64,000 bases of DNA from NCBI GenBank assembly GCA_013285595.1, contig JABDHF010000003.1:1-64000 (forward strand), in the 5' to 3' direction. Of the stretch, positions 1 through 10,224 are shown in pieces. The position numbers and the translations under genes were made by a program. The DNA is from Bacteroidota bacterium. Its GTDB lineage: Bacteria; Bacteroidota; Bacteroidia; Chitinophagales; Chitinophagaceae. The notes beneath the pieces were generated by a model that saw only the letters and a list, made by a program, of their open reading frames with translations, searched no databases and was not told the DNA's origin. Numbering within the stretch: position 1 is the first letter of the stretch; each line of letters begins with the position of its first letter.

Positions 1-341
1 ACACTACACTGGTATCTCTGCTACTACCAGAGGGCATTTTAGAATATTTTGATATTACAGAGGCAGGGTCTGGTAAAGAGGGTTTGAACATTTATCTTGA
101 AGAGAGAAATATGGCACCCCAGGGCTACAGAGCAGAAGATATTGTATCCAAAGGCTTTCATGACCAGATAAGAGTGGAAGACTTCCCGATCAGGGGCAAG
201 AAAGCCTACCTGTATATTAAGCGCCGCAGATGGGAGGTTATCTCAGACGGGGCTATAATCAGCAGAGATTGGAAGTTAGTGCAATCAGGCACCCGCATGA
301 CCAGAGAGTTTGCGGCTTTTTTAAAAGGGATATTTGGATAG
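1..341 (+). CDS. ISAon1-type transposase N-terminal region protein (5' partial)
   Basis: The frame is open from the first bases of the window to the stop at 339-341, so the start codon lies just upstream. A TTG at 84 is only an internal codon. The readable N-terminus contains LLLPEGILEYFDI, followed by IKRRRWEVISDG and TREFAAFLKGIFG. These match the small N-terminal protein of two-frame ISAon1-type transposases, which probably helps bind the element ends. It overlaps the next frame by 8 bases, the usual arrangement for this IS group. Only a few residues appear to be missing. Confidence 0.8.
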   Translation, partial: TTLVSLLLPEGILEYFDITEAGSGKEGLNIYLEERNMAPQGYRAEDIVSKGFHDQIRVEDFPIRGKKAYLYIKRRRWEVISDGAIISRDWKLVQSGTRMTREFAAFLKGIFG

Positions 342-1316
342 TAAGCCTATAAGCTGCTTTCATCTGGGGGAGTTCTTTCAGGTAGATGGTAAACAATTAC
401 AGCAGCAATACAAAGACCATATCAGCAACTATAAAGATTGGGAACAGAAAGATCATGCATCGGAATGGATGATATTTCCACAGAATATGGGATTACGCCT
501 AAGTATAGATGAGACATCTGTGTCAAACGGAGAGTTATACACTATAGTAACCAATAAGGCTGCCAAAGGCCGAAAGGGGACAATAGTAGCTATGTCAAGG
601 GGACACAGACCAACCAAATAGCTGATGTTTTAGACAGGATCCCGCAAGGACTGCGCAACAAGGTAGAAGAGGTAACAATGGATATGGCAGCCAATATGAT
701 ATCGGCTGTAAGACGCTGCTTCTGCAATGCCCGCCAGGTAATAGATCGCTTCCATGTTCAGAAACTGGCCCACGATGCCGTTCAGGAGATCCGGATCAAA
801 TATCGGTGGCACGTCATTGACCAGCAAACCAGTTTCTATACCCTTGCTAAAGCCAATGACAAAACCTATACACCGGAAGTGCTGTCAAATGGCGATACGC
901 TCAGGCAACTGTTAGCCCGAAGCAGATACCTGCTCTTCAAACACGATAGTAAATGGACCGGATCTCAAAAGCATAGAGCCCGGATATTGTTCCAGCGTTT
1001 CCCTGAAATTAAGGATGCATATGAACTCTCTATTAAAATGGGAGATATCTTCAAAAATGTAAAATCTAAGGAGGTAGCCTTCAAAAAGCTGGCACTCTGG
1101 TACAATGATGTAGAAGCATCCGGAATTGAATCGTTCAGGACGGTTGCAAGATCTATACAGACCCACTATATAAATATCCTCAACTTCTTCAACAATAGAA
1201 GTACAAACGCAGCTGCAGAATCATTCAATGCTAAAGTAAAAGCCTTTAGAGCTACGTCCAGAGGTGTGCGCGACATTAACTTCTTCCTCTTTAGACTGGC
1301 AAATATCTATGCTTAA
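334..1316 (+). pseudogene. ISAon1-type DDE transposase, disrupted by a frameshift
   Basis: The catalytic part is split. The first frame (334-621) carries the first acidic residue in LRLSIDETS. The second frame continues to 1316 with the second Asp in VTMDMAAN and the Glu in NAAAESFNAK, giving a complete DDE set. Reading the downstream frame backwards from the ATG at 678 gives KGTQTNQIADVLDRI with no stop back to about 591. This overlaps the end of the first frame (GTIVAM). The join is therefore near 591-600, and one base is missing there. The enzyme is probably inactive unless this is a sequencing error or a translational frameshift. Confidence 0.8.
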
Positions 1317-1350
1317 AATAAGTTCATCCCCGGAAATTCAGCTTGATCCC

Positions 1351-1368
1351 TTAGAGGTCTTGAACAAC
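1351..1368 (+). repeat. Truncated CRISPR repeat at the upstream array edge
   Basis: This is an exact copy of the last 18 nt of the CRISPR repeat (TTAGAGGTCTTGAACAAC). It is followed by a 29-nt spacer-like sequence (1369-1397) and then the first full repeat. The 29 upstream bases of the repeat are absent and replaced by IS-end sequence, so the repeat looks cut by the insertion rather than drifted by point mutation. Confidence 0.85.
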
Positions 1369-1397
1369 AGCGTTACGGGCAAGGGTAATAGGGAGCA

Positions 1398-4286
1398 GTT
1401 GTGATTTGCTTTCAATTTTCAGTAGCTTAGAGGTCTTGAACAACTAAACCAAAATAAACCAAAAGAGCGAGTCCGTTGTGATTTGCTTTCAATTTTCAGT
1501 AGCTTAGAGGTCTTGAACAACTGTGCATCATCCTTTTCCTGGTCTTCGGTAGTTGTGATTTGCTTTCAATTTTCAGTAGCTTAGAGGTCTTGAACAACTT
1601 AGATTTAAACAAACAGATAAAGAACTTAGTTGTGATTTGCTTTCAATTTTCAGTAGCTTAGAGGTCTTGAACAACCCTTGAAGGTATGGCAAGTGATCTT
1701 ACTATGTTGTGATTTGCTTTCAATTTTCAGTAGCTTAGAGGTCTTGAACAACAAAAGAGGAGCAAGACACATTAACATTCATGTTGTGATTTGCTTTCAA
1801 TTTTCAGTAGCTTAGAGGTCTTGAACAACCTCAAGCCCTTTGTTCCAGCATTTCCAATGTTGTGATTTGCTTTCAATTTTCAGTAGCTTAGAGGTCTTGA
1901 ACAACATTAAGTTTTTGATTAATCAAACTTTATTCGTTGTGATTTGCTTTCAATTTTCAGTAGCTTAGAGGTCTTGAACAACTCTGTGTATGTGCCTGCC
2001 GATGGGTTCTGAGTTGTGATTTGCTTTCAATTTTCAGTAGCTTAGAGGTCTTGAACAACAACTAATTTTTTAGTATTTCCTTTTACCTTGTTGTGATTTG
2101 CTTTCAATTTTCAGTAGCTTAGAGGTCTTGAACAACTTTATTAGTATCAAGCCAATCAACTCCAGGTTGTGATTTGCTTTCAATTTTCAGTAGCTTAGAG
2201 GTCTTGAACAACCTACCATAACCACAGGAGCTGAACACTGATGTTGTGATTTGCTTTCAATTTTCAGTAGCTTAGAGGTCTTGAACAACGATAATCTGCT
2301 TATAGTCTGGAAAACTTCCGTTGTGATTTGCTTTCAATTTTCAGTAGCTTAGAGGTCTTGAACAACTCTCGTTCTCCTCTTCCTCTGTGAGCTGCGGTTG
2401 TGATTTGCTTTCAATTTTCAGTAGCTTAGAGGTCTTGAACAACATACCGATGTGCTGGCCGTGAGTGATACCAGTTGTGATTTGCTTTCAATTTTCAGTA
2501 GCTTAGAGGTCTTGAACAACTATTACCAGCTGGTAACAAAGAACGTCGTAGTTGTGATTTGCTTTCAATTTTCAGTAGCTTAGAGGTCTTGAACAACGGC
2601 CGCTTTTACGGTACTGCCTGTAAAACGGTTGTGATTTGCTTTCAATTTTCAGTAGCTTAGAGGTCTTGAACAACCTGGTAACCTGAATAATCCAATAGGG
2701 ATCTGTTGTGATTTGCTTTCAATTTTCAGTAGCTTAGAGGTCTTGAACAACGAGGAGCTAGAAAGGAGTGTAATAAATCTAGTTGTGATTTGCTTTCAAT
2801 TTTCAGTAGCTTAGAGGTCTTGAACAACATTAAGCCAAAATTTACCGCTTTCAAATCTGTTGTGATTTGCTTTCAATTTTCAGTAGCTTAGAGGTCTTGA
2901 ACAACAGTGACAAAGCGCCGCTATATATTTCTATGTTGTGATTTGCTTTCAATTTTCAGTAGCTTAGAGGTCTTGAACAACTTTTTATGACCACGCTACC
3001 GGACAATCTTAGTTGTGATTTGCTTTCAATTTTCAGTAGCTTAGAGGTCTTGAACAACACCGGCTTACCGGTGTATCATACTGAATTAGTTGTGATTTGC
3101 TTTCAATTTTCAGTAGCTTAGAGGTCTTGAACAACCAATCCTTTGCCTGCCAATACTGTGGTGGGGTTGTGATTTGCTTTCAATTTTCAGTAGCTTAGAG
3201 GTCTTGAACAACACTGCAAACATTTACTCCGGACAACGTTCTGTTGTGATTTGCTTTCAATTTTCAGTAGCTTAGAGGTCTTGAACAACAACAAACCCGT
3301 CAGGGCCAGCATCATAACGTTGTGATTTGCTTTCAATTTTCAGTAGCTTAGAGGTCTTGAACAACAATAAGTTGCTCTACTCCAGCTATAGTTGTGTTGT
3401 GATTTGCTTTCAATTTTCAGTAGCTTAGAGGTCTTGAACAACGAACTTCTGAAACTGTCTCCTAAGCATCTGTTGTGATTTGCTTTCAATTTTCAGTAGC
3501 TTAGAGGTCTTGAACAACAAGAAGGTAGAGAACCTTATAACATTACGAGTTGTGATTTGCTTTCAATTTTCAGTAGCTTAGAGGTCTTGAACAACTGCAA
3601 GTAGCTTCTGCGCCATTTGCATCTGGTTGTGATTTGCTTTCAATTTTCAGTAGCTTAGAGGTCTTGAACAACCTAAGGTGTCGGATATAGCCGAATGGTG
3701 GAGTTGTGATTTGCTTTCAATTTTCAGTAGCTTAGAGGTCTTGAACAACCCATAAGCTATGGTTTCCTTGAAGGAGAGGGTTGTGATTTGCTTTCAATTT
3801 TCAGTAGCTTAGAGGTCTTGAACAACTTAGTAAGCTACGTGGTTCTATTACAGAGTGTTGTGATTTGCTTTCAATTTTCAGTAGCTTAGAGGTCTTGAAC
3901 AACTATGCACAATAGTATCTTTCTGCCACATAGTTGTGATTTGCTTTCAATTTTCAGTAGCTTAGAGGTCTTGAACAACGGCTATGACATTGTCCCTGGC
4001 ACAGCACAGGTTGTGATTTGCTTTCAATTTTCAGTAGCTTAGAGGTCTTGAACAACCATTAGACGAACCAGTAACAAAGTTACCGTGTTGTGATTTGCTT
4101 TCAATTTTCAGTAGCTTAGAGGTCTTGAACAACTATACGGCCAATTGAATTTAACACGCGGCGTTGTGATTTGCTTTCAATTTTCAGTAGCTTAGAGGTC
4201 TTGAACAACCCCGGCAAAGAGAGGAGCAAATTCCTATCAGTTGTGATTTGCTTTCAATTTTCAGTAGCTTAGAGGTCTTGAACAAC
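1398..4286 (+). CRISPR. Type II-C CRISPR array, 38 full repeats and 37 spacers
   Basis: The repeat is 47 nt, beginning GTTGTGATTTGCTTTC and ending GAGGTCTTGAACAAC, and all 38 copies look identical by eye. Period is 77 or 76: 30 spacers are 30 nt and seven are 29 nt (those before the repeats starting at 1859, 2166, 2935, 3319, 3472, 3933 and 4163). No two spacers look alike. The first 18 nt of the repeat are complementary to the tracrRNA anti-repeat at 10050-10066, and in type II crRNAs the 5' part of the repeat is retained. The array is therefore read on the + strand, converging on the minus-strand cas genes. No leader is recognisable upstream, where the IS sits. Confidence 0.98.
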
Positions 4287-4329
4287 ACCGATCGCTACAA
4301 ATGCCACCCAGCAAGGGTTTCGGCTATTT

Positions 4330-4375
4330 AACAGGAATAAAAAAATGGATTTTCATCCATTTTTTTATTCCTGTT
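4330..4375. terminator. 21-bp perfect hairpin, two-way terminator between array and cas2
   Basis: The left arm (4330-4350) and right arm (4355-4375) are perfectly complementary around a 4-nt TTTC loop. Each arm contains a run of A or T, so U-rich tracts form on either strand. The right arm ends one base before the cas2 stop codon (4376-4378, minus strand). It sits exactly where array transcripts from the left and cas operon transcripts from the right would meet, so it probably ends both. Confidence 0.85.
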
Positions 4376-4744
<369 letters not shown>

Positions 4745-4747
4745 TCA

Positions 4748-5749
4748 CTATAATACGGGATACAATATCTTTCTCACCTTGCCCTCAAAGCATTTCGCCA
4801 GGCTGGCAGTTGTTCGCTGCACCGCATTCATCAGCGGGCTGCTTTTATCGTCTATCATCACATCCATTGCCGGTATTCCCAGCAGCAGCTTTTTTATGTC
4901 AGTGGTCAATTCCAGGTAATTGCCCTTTAGTGCCCCATCATTTTGTGCCATGTCTGCAGTCCGCACTATGTCGCATACAACCTTATCCACGTATGGGCGA
5001 TAAGGCTCCATTATATCATCAGCCAGGCAATAAGCGTTGTACTGGTTACGATGGTGTATGCCCATTGTAGGCAGCAACCCACTGCCCACAAGGCCACGGG
5101 CCACTACAGCCCTGAGTATGGCATATCCATAATTGAGCAGATTGTTTGGCGGAATACCCTCCCGGTCGCGGGTAAAGGAGCGCATTTCTCCGTCACTGCC
5201 CGGAAAACCCGGAACTATGGATTGAAACAAATGCTTCCAGTAATAGCCAGCCGCAGCGGCTTCCAGGTTTTCGCTATCGCCACTTTTTACCTCTTTCGCG
5301 TAGTTAGTCAACAGCTTATCCGGGGCATTAAACAAGCTCCCGGTGGCCGACTGTAACCCCAGCATCGCAGCCTGGTTTTGTATCTTAGCCGCAACTGTTT
5401 GCTGCCATAATTGTTTCTTCAGAGGTTCTGATGCTTCAAGCTGCGCCTGGAAGATGCGGCTCTGCAAAGTGTGCCCATCAAGGTTGAGGAAAAGGCCGGT
5501 AGGGTGATGGGTATAATCGCAAGTGATGAGCGCAGTGTTATTGGCCAGTAGCTTAGCCATCAGCGCCTGGGTAATGGTTATCTGCTGATTGTCTAAAATT
5601 AGCACACCAATATCTTCAATAGGTGCAGTAGAGGGTTTAGGTTTAGTGATCTCATCCGCACCCTTCGGCATAGGAAACTCTACCACCAGTTGCTCGTTAA
5701 CGGTGCTCAGGTAGGCGGGGTTTCCGAAGTAGAGGGTGCGCTTGATCAT
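4748..5749 (-). CDS. cas1: CRISPR-associated integrase Cas1, type II-C
   Basis: A 333-aa Cas1, the metal-dependent integrase that inserts spacers together with Cas2. Candidate metal ligands are visible: Glu163 in NLEAAAAGYYW, His232 in MGIHHRNQ and Asp245 in CLADDIMEPYRP. The H-to-D spacing of 13 equals that of E. coli Cas1 (H208/D221). The start codon overlaps the cas9 stop by one base (TAATG), suggesting translational coupling. No csn2 or cas4 gene lies nearby, which places the locus in subtype II-C. The C-terminal tail is close to standard length. Confidence 0.97.
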   Translation of the reverse strand: MIKRTLYFGNPAYLSTVNEQLVVEFPMPKGADEITKPKPSTAPIEDIGVLILDNQQITITQALMAKLLANNTALITCDYTHHPTGLFLNLDGHTLQSRIFQAQLEASEPLKKQLWQQTVAAKIQNQAAMLGLQSATGSLFNAPDKLLTNYAKEVKSGDSENLEAAAAGYYWKHLFQSIVPGFPGSDGEMRSFTRDREGIPPNNLLNYGYAILRAVVARGLVGSGLLPTMGIHHRNQYNAYCLADDIMEPYRPYVDKVVCDIVRTADMAQNDGALKGNYLELTTDIKKLLLGIPAMDVMIDDKSSPLMNAVQRTTASLAKCFEGKVRKILYPVL

Positions 5750-8700
5750 TATGCAGGTTTTACATTTCCAAGACGGTCAATATTCAGTTTAATGCACTTA
5801 TCCTTTATAGATATGCCATTTATTTTTTCATATGCGTTTTGACTGCCAAATTCTATTCCTTTTATTATAGTATCAGCGATATTATGCCTTATGAAATAGA
5901 TTTGTCTGCCACTATATTTTACTACATAATAGATACTCTTACTTCTTTCCGCTTTGTTGTTCCAAAAATCATTAAATAGTGGGCTTTCAGCATCGGTAAT
6001 CATGTCTTCATAGTCAGAAGGCATATATACAGGGTCACCTTGTTTTAATGTATAAAGCAGCGTTGCTTTCCATTTTTCTTCAAAGTAATTTTTGAATATC
6101 TGTTCTTTGTTTAGTTTTTTACTGTCAGTTTCTTTATTGAACTCATCTTTTAACAGATTCGCGGCGTCGAAAAGAGTAATCAAATCAAAAATTCTTTTGC
6201 CCTCTTTTTCAATTACTGCAAACAGATAATTATCGCCGGTCTTCACAAATAATGAATTGTTATACGCCTTTCCTCTGTCCAATTTTTGCAAAGCTTCATC
6301 AGGGTCTTCCTGTCCTTTTTTCTTTTTCACTTTTGCAGGATCTCTATAGAATATCTTGACTGAAGATACTGGTGTATGTGGCGATAATAATCCTTTACTA
6401 TTATGTTTAAGAGCTAGTTCTTTGTTTAGAGCTAATATTCCTTCAGCAGAAAACGCCTCATCTTTTTTGTTATCATAGGCTTTCAAATGTTCTTTCAGAG
6501 TATTTTTAAGAAAGCTATCGGTGACTTTTTCAATGACTTTTTCAGTTGCAAAATTTTTACCACTAAGTTTACTTAACGGTATTCTATAAGTTTCTACTCC
6601 TTGACTTTTGCCATATAAAGTGCCTTCATGTAGTTGTCCCCTGATCTTGATTTGAAGCTTATTATCCCTGCCTTTTTGTATTAATAACTTATCTTTTGGT
6701 TTCTGAGATATAATAATATCTTGAATTTTTTTTTCGGCATCTTCCGGAAAGCCTTGCCAAGGCAGTTCTATTTTCCTGAATCTTTCAATTTGTATGAATA
6801 TTTTCGCCCTTTCATCTGAGGTTAGATTCAATATTTCATCAAGTAATTCTGTCGGAGTTCCTTCAAAATTTGGTAATAAACTATTCCGATTGGTATCCAG
6901 CCATGTTTGCAACTCTTTGTTCAGGTCATTGAGTCGCTTTATATGTGCGGGGCTAGTACATGCTACTACGAGAGCGTCTATGGCGTGATGCCGATGATCA
7001 ACGCGCTTACTCCAATCCTGTATTATCCATTTATTGTTTTTCTTTTTGATAAAATTCTGGTTAAACGATTCAATAAATTTCTCTTTACTGAGTATTGTTT
7101 CATGGAATGGAGTATCGACTTTTTTTTGACGTTCAGTCACTTCATTTTTATATTGTTCATATTCTATTTCTGCGCGTACAGGTGCTATTTTTTCATAACG
7201 ACTCTTCAACAGTTCTTTAAATTTATCTGTTAATCCCCATTGGTTTCTCAAATAATCTGTTATACCGCCGGTTGTTGTTTTGACATGATCATTGCCAACA
7301 ATTTTATTTAATTCTTCTTTTGTTCGGATGGAAATGTATTGTGTTTCCTTTATTTGCCGTACCACAGGATCTTCTGGCACTTTCGTCGCTAATAAATTTT
7401 TTCGTTTTATGCCATGAAAGTGTTTATTCACATGATCGATGTATGAGTTTTTGGAGAGAACGCCCGGAATGACCGATCCGGTTTCAAAATATTCCATTGC
7501 TGTCTTGTTGCCCTTATCTGTATTAATTGCTTTTTCACAGATCACTTTATTTGCCAAAGAATCATCAAAATATCTCGACTGTGGAATAATATGATCAACA
7601 TCATATCTTTCTCTTTTAAAAAGCTCGGATAGTTGGATAGGCTGACCTGTATAAGGAGAAACGCAGTTCTGCTGTTTCCATAACTTCATTTTGTCTATCT
7701 CAGTTTTTGATGGATATTTATACTGGTTTGCAAACATTTCTTTGGCAGCGCCTGGGGTTTTACTATTGGTTAATGACAGTGTCCGTCCTAATTCAATAAG
7801 TTCATCTTTTATAGCTTCATTATCTCGCTGGTTATTTCGCGTTGTTTTATATAAGTTGGCCCTTCGTTCTGCATTATTCTTCAGGTCTCTTGATAATTCC
7901 AGGCGTATCTCGTCTGGTTTACTCCCAAAATACTTCCAGATATCTTTTACGACGATAAGTGTTTCGCTAATTAACTGTTCTACAAGTGGGTTTCGTAGTT
8001 CTCCCTCTTTTAATCGCTTTATTTGGTAATAAGAATTTATTAGTTCATCCTTACCAAATGCTTTTGCTGTATGTTTATCATACACAAGAATAATTGCATA
8101 AGCATTCATTATACCGCCCTCGGCCAAAACTTCAATGTTCTTTTCAAGATATTGCTGCGCGGCTTTTTCAAACGGATCGCTTACATGCTCATTCAGGAGT
8201 TTAATGATCTTATTCCGTAATCCCTCTGAAAGATTGGATTCGAAGTATTTGCCTGTTCTAACTAATGGCAATATTTTTTCAATAGCCTTTAGGCTCAAGG
8301 AGGAATAGTTGCGGCTAAATTTTATTTTACTTATTTGTATTGCTATAGTCTCGATATCAGATAAGCCATTTGCATGTTTTTTGATAAAGGCTAGTATTCT
8401 TGATGTTCTATCGCTTTGGATATCATATTCATTTCCCCTTCCATTATAGAGTATATCCCATAACTCGATTTGCCGATTAATATCTTGTAACCCCAATATA
8501 TCCCATAATTCTCCAAGTGCTTTTTTGAGCATAAGCCTTGTTTCATTGCCTCTAAGCCTGGCTTTTGCATTTATTCCATTAAGGAAGTCCGTATTCTCTC
8601 TTAAATCATATTCTTTCTTCAGCTTATTTAGAACTATGCTAAAGTTGATCTCTTTTTTATTTTGCAACTCAACATACAGCCACTCTTTCAGTCGTGAAGG

Positions 8701-10029
8701 AATGGGTCTGTCTTCATAAGTGTATTTTATTTCGCCTTTTCTATTAATGCCATTTTCTGTTTTTGTATTTATTGTGAGTTTGTTGATTTGCTCCCATATC
8801 TTAAACTCTTGAAAAGTAGGATGACTTTTCGCAACTGCTTTTTCCGTTTTTTCATACCTGCAGTCTGAGATTAGATCTGATTGGTCTTTCAACTCTCTCT
8901 GATAAAAAATAATCTGTTTCTTGATGACATACTTCAATCCATTGTCAATGCCTTCGGCTCTGAATTTGACTTGACTGTCTTTTGATCCCGGAAAAATAAA
9001 ATGAAGGATACTTGTGAGGGTATCTGTATCTAATTTATTCAGGAATGGATAATGCTTACTTTGTTCATCCCATACAGCATCGAATTCAGACAAATAACGG
9101 GAACGAAGTATTACGTTGTTTCGAATCTTTGCCCATCTATCCTCCTTTAGTATATCAAAAAAATACTCAGACAGAAACACTTCCTTGCCTTTCTTCAATG
9201 ATGCTTCATCCAATTCTTTTTCAAGGTTCTCCATTTTTTTACGCCAACTTGTTTTGTTGGGTAATTTGAATGTAATGGTTGTTCCTTGTTTCGACTTTCT
9301 AATATTTACAAGTAGTTCTAATGCCTCCCCTTCTTTCAAAGCTTCTAAAAATGTTTCTCCTTCAATAATGCCATCTTCCGTTTCAACTGTAACATGTATT
9401 TTTTTAAGTTGCCGATTCTTAAAGGTGACGATTTCTGGTTCTGATATTCGGACCACTTTTGCAAATGTGATATAACTTTCATTTCGTTTTTTTTCATCGT
9501 TCTCCTGCTCTTCATCATTCTCGGTATCTTTTTCTGACGCCATGTCGCCGCCTGCATAACCACGCAGTTGATTGAATAAGTAAATGATCCTGCCGAGTTC
9601 TTCCAGTTCTATTTTTTCAGACAAGGCTTTTACTCTTAAATCCAATAGGTCTATAGCAGTATATTGCTTCTGTTTTTTAGCGATAGGTAGTATTGATACC
9701 TTGTCAAGTTTTAGTGGGTCATTAAATTCGCTCGACAATTTTATTTGTGATGGGAGCATTTTCAATTGTTGCAAAATATAAATGAGCTTATTTCGTCTTT
9801 GTTTATATCTCTTATTGAGTTTTCTACCACCTCTTGCTATTCTTCTGTTGGCATTTTTAGTTTGAGCCTGCCCCTGTTCAAATTTACTTAGCTCGGCGCC
9901 CATAGGAATAATACGGCTACCCATGGCTATGATTCCAATAGGATCATTTTTTTCATCTGCTTCAACTAAAGCCCAACCGATAGAGTTAGTTCCTAAATCA
10001 AGTCCAAGTATTGTTTTTTTCATCTTCAT
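5749..10029 (-). CDS. cas9: CRISPR-associated endonuclease Cas9, type II-C, 1426 aa
   Basis: RNA-guided double-strand DNA nuclease. RuvC-I has Asp11 (LGLDLGTNSIGWAL). An arginine-rich bridge helix spans about 58-81. RuvC-II has Glu711 (IRLELSRDL). The HNH domain has DVDH with His813, Asn827 and Asn836, at the same spacing as H840/N854/N863 of SpCas9. RuvC-III has His1015 and Asp1018 (RHHAIDALVV). All catalytic residues are present, so it should cut. At 1426 aa it belongs with the long Cas9s of Bacteroidota. An acidic linker (167-183) and a beta-rich insertion (about 187-258) split the start of the recognition lobe. First gene of the cas9-cas1-cas2 operon, divergent from the tracrRNA about 20 bp away. 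The PAM cannot be read from sequence. Confidence 0.98.
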   Translation of the reverse strand: MKMKKTILGLDLGTNSIGWALVEADEKNDPIGIIAMGSRIIPMGAELSKFEQGQAQTKNANRRIARGGRKLNKRYKQRRNKLIYILQQLKMLPSQIKLSSEFNDPLKLDKVSILPIAKKQKQYTAIDLLDLRVKALSEKIELEELGRIIYLFNQLRGYAGGDMASEKDTENDEEQENDEKKRNESYITFAKVVRISEPEIVTFKNRQLKKIHVTVETEDGIIEGETFLEALKEGEALELLVNIRKSKQGTTITFKLPNKTSWRKKMENLEKELDEASLKKGKEVFLSEYFFDILKEDRWAKIRNNVILRSRYLSEFDAVWDEQSKHYPFLNKLDTDTLTSILHFIFPGSKDSQVKFRAEGIDNGLKYVIKKQIIFYQRELKDQSDLISDCRYEKTEKAVAKSHPTFQEFKIWEQINKLTINTKTENGINRKGEIKYTYEDRPIPSRLKEWLYVELQNKKEINFSIVLNKLKKEYDLRENTDFLNGINAKARLRGNETRLMLKKALGELWDILGLQDINRQIELWDILYNGRGNEYDIQSDRTSRILAFIKKHANGLSDIETIAIQISKIKFSRNYSSLSLKAIEKILPLVRTGKYFESNLSEGLRNKIIKLLNEHVSDPFEKAAQQYLEKNIEVLAEGGIMNAYAIILVYDKHTAKAFGKDELINSYYQIKRLKEGELRNPLVEQLISETLIVVKDIWKYFGSKPDEIRLELSRDLKNNAERRANLYKTTRNNQRDNEAIKDELIELGRTLSLTNSKTPGAAKEMFANQYKYPSKTEIDKMKLWKQQNCVSPYTGQPIQLSELFKRERYDVDHIIPQSRYFDDSLANKVICEKAINTDKGNKTAMEYFETGSVIPGVLSKNSYIDHVNKHFHGIKRKNLLATKVPEDPVVRQIKETQYISIRTKEELNKIVGNDHVKTTTGGITDYLRNQWGLTDKFKELLKSRYEKIAPVRAEIEYEQYKNEVTERQKKVDTPFHETILSKEKFIESFNQNFIKKKNNKWIIQDWSKRVDHRHHAIDALVVACTSPAHIKRLNDLNKELQTWLDTNRNSLLPNFEGTPTELLDEILNLTSDERAKIFIQIERFRKIELPWQGFPEDAEKKIQDIIISQKPKDKLLIQKGRDNKLQIKIRGQLHEGTLYGKSQGVETYRIPLSKLSGKNFATEKVIEKVTDSFLKNTLKEHLKAYDNKKDEAFSAEGILALNKELALKHNSKGLLSPHTPVSSVKIFYRDPAKVKKKKGQEDPDEALQKLDRGKAYNNSLFVKTGDNYLFAVIEKEGKRIFDLITLFDAANLLKDEFNKETDSKKLNKEQIFKNYFEEKWKATLLYTLKQGDPVYMPSDYEDMITDAESPLFNDFWNNKAERSKSIYYVVKYSGRQIYFIRHNIADTIIKGIEFGSQNAYEKINGISIKDKCIKLNIDRLGNVKPA

Positions 10030-10049
10030 TTCTTTTTATTACCTTTACC

Positions 10050-10117
10050 TTGAAAGCAAATCACAATAAGGATTATTCCGTTGTGAAAACATTTAAAGCG
10101 GCGCAAGTCGCTTTTTT
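10050..10117 (+). ncRNA. tracrRNA
   Basis: Bases 10050-10066 (TTGAAAGCAAATCACAA) are the exact reverse complement of repeat nucleotides 2-18, forming the anti-repeat. A short nexus hairpin follows around AAGGATTATTCC (GGA/UCC stem), then GTTGTGAAAAC. The last stem, at 10095-10114, is AAAGCGGC-GCAA-GTCGCTTT with a GNRA tetraloop and a run of T, giving an intrinsic terminator. A weak -7-like box (TACCTTTA, 10040-10047) lies directly before the anti-repeat, so transcription may begin close to 10050. The gene is divergent from cas9. The 3' end is well defined; the 5' end is inferred. Confidence 0.9.
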
Positions 10118-10224
10118 CTTTCCCCTCACAATATAATCCACAACCCATTCTCCCAAAAGGGGATTTTTCCCGTATTCCTAATTCACCCCTTCATTAATAA
10201 CGATTCTGTCACTATCCTCTATAA

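Larger units (their letters stand above)
1..1350 (+). mobile_element. ISAon1-type insertion sequence, right part, transposase frameshifted
   Basis: The segment holds two overlapping transposase reading frames of the kind seen in ISAon1-type elements of Bacteroidota: a small N-terminal protein and a DDE transposase. The left end lies outside the window. The right end is placed at about 1350 because CRISPR repeat sequence resumes exactly at 1351. The bases just inside (rich in GGGG/CCCC, ending GCTTGATCCC) could be the terminal inverted repeat, but the other end is needed to confirm this. The element abuts a truncated CRISPR repeat, so it probably inserted into the array or its upstream edge. 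Confidence 0.75.

Noticed and set aside
585-605. Programmed frameshift in the transposase
   Set aside because: No slippery heptamer is visible at the join; a simple one-base loss explains it better.
630-827. Minus-strand frame of 65 codons across the transposase
   Set aside because: It is the reverse of clear DDE transposase coding sequence and has no features of its own.
9116-9475. Plus-strand 119-codon frame inside cas9
   Set aside because: Antisense shadow of the Cas9 recognition-lobe coding sequence; low-complexity Ser/Phe composition.
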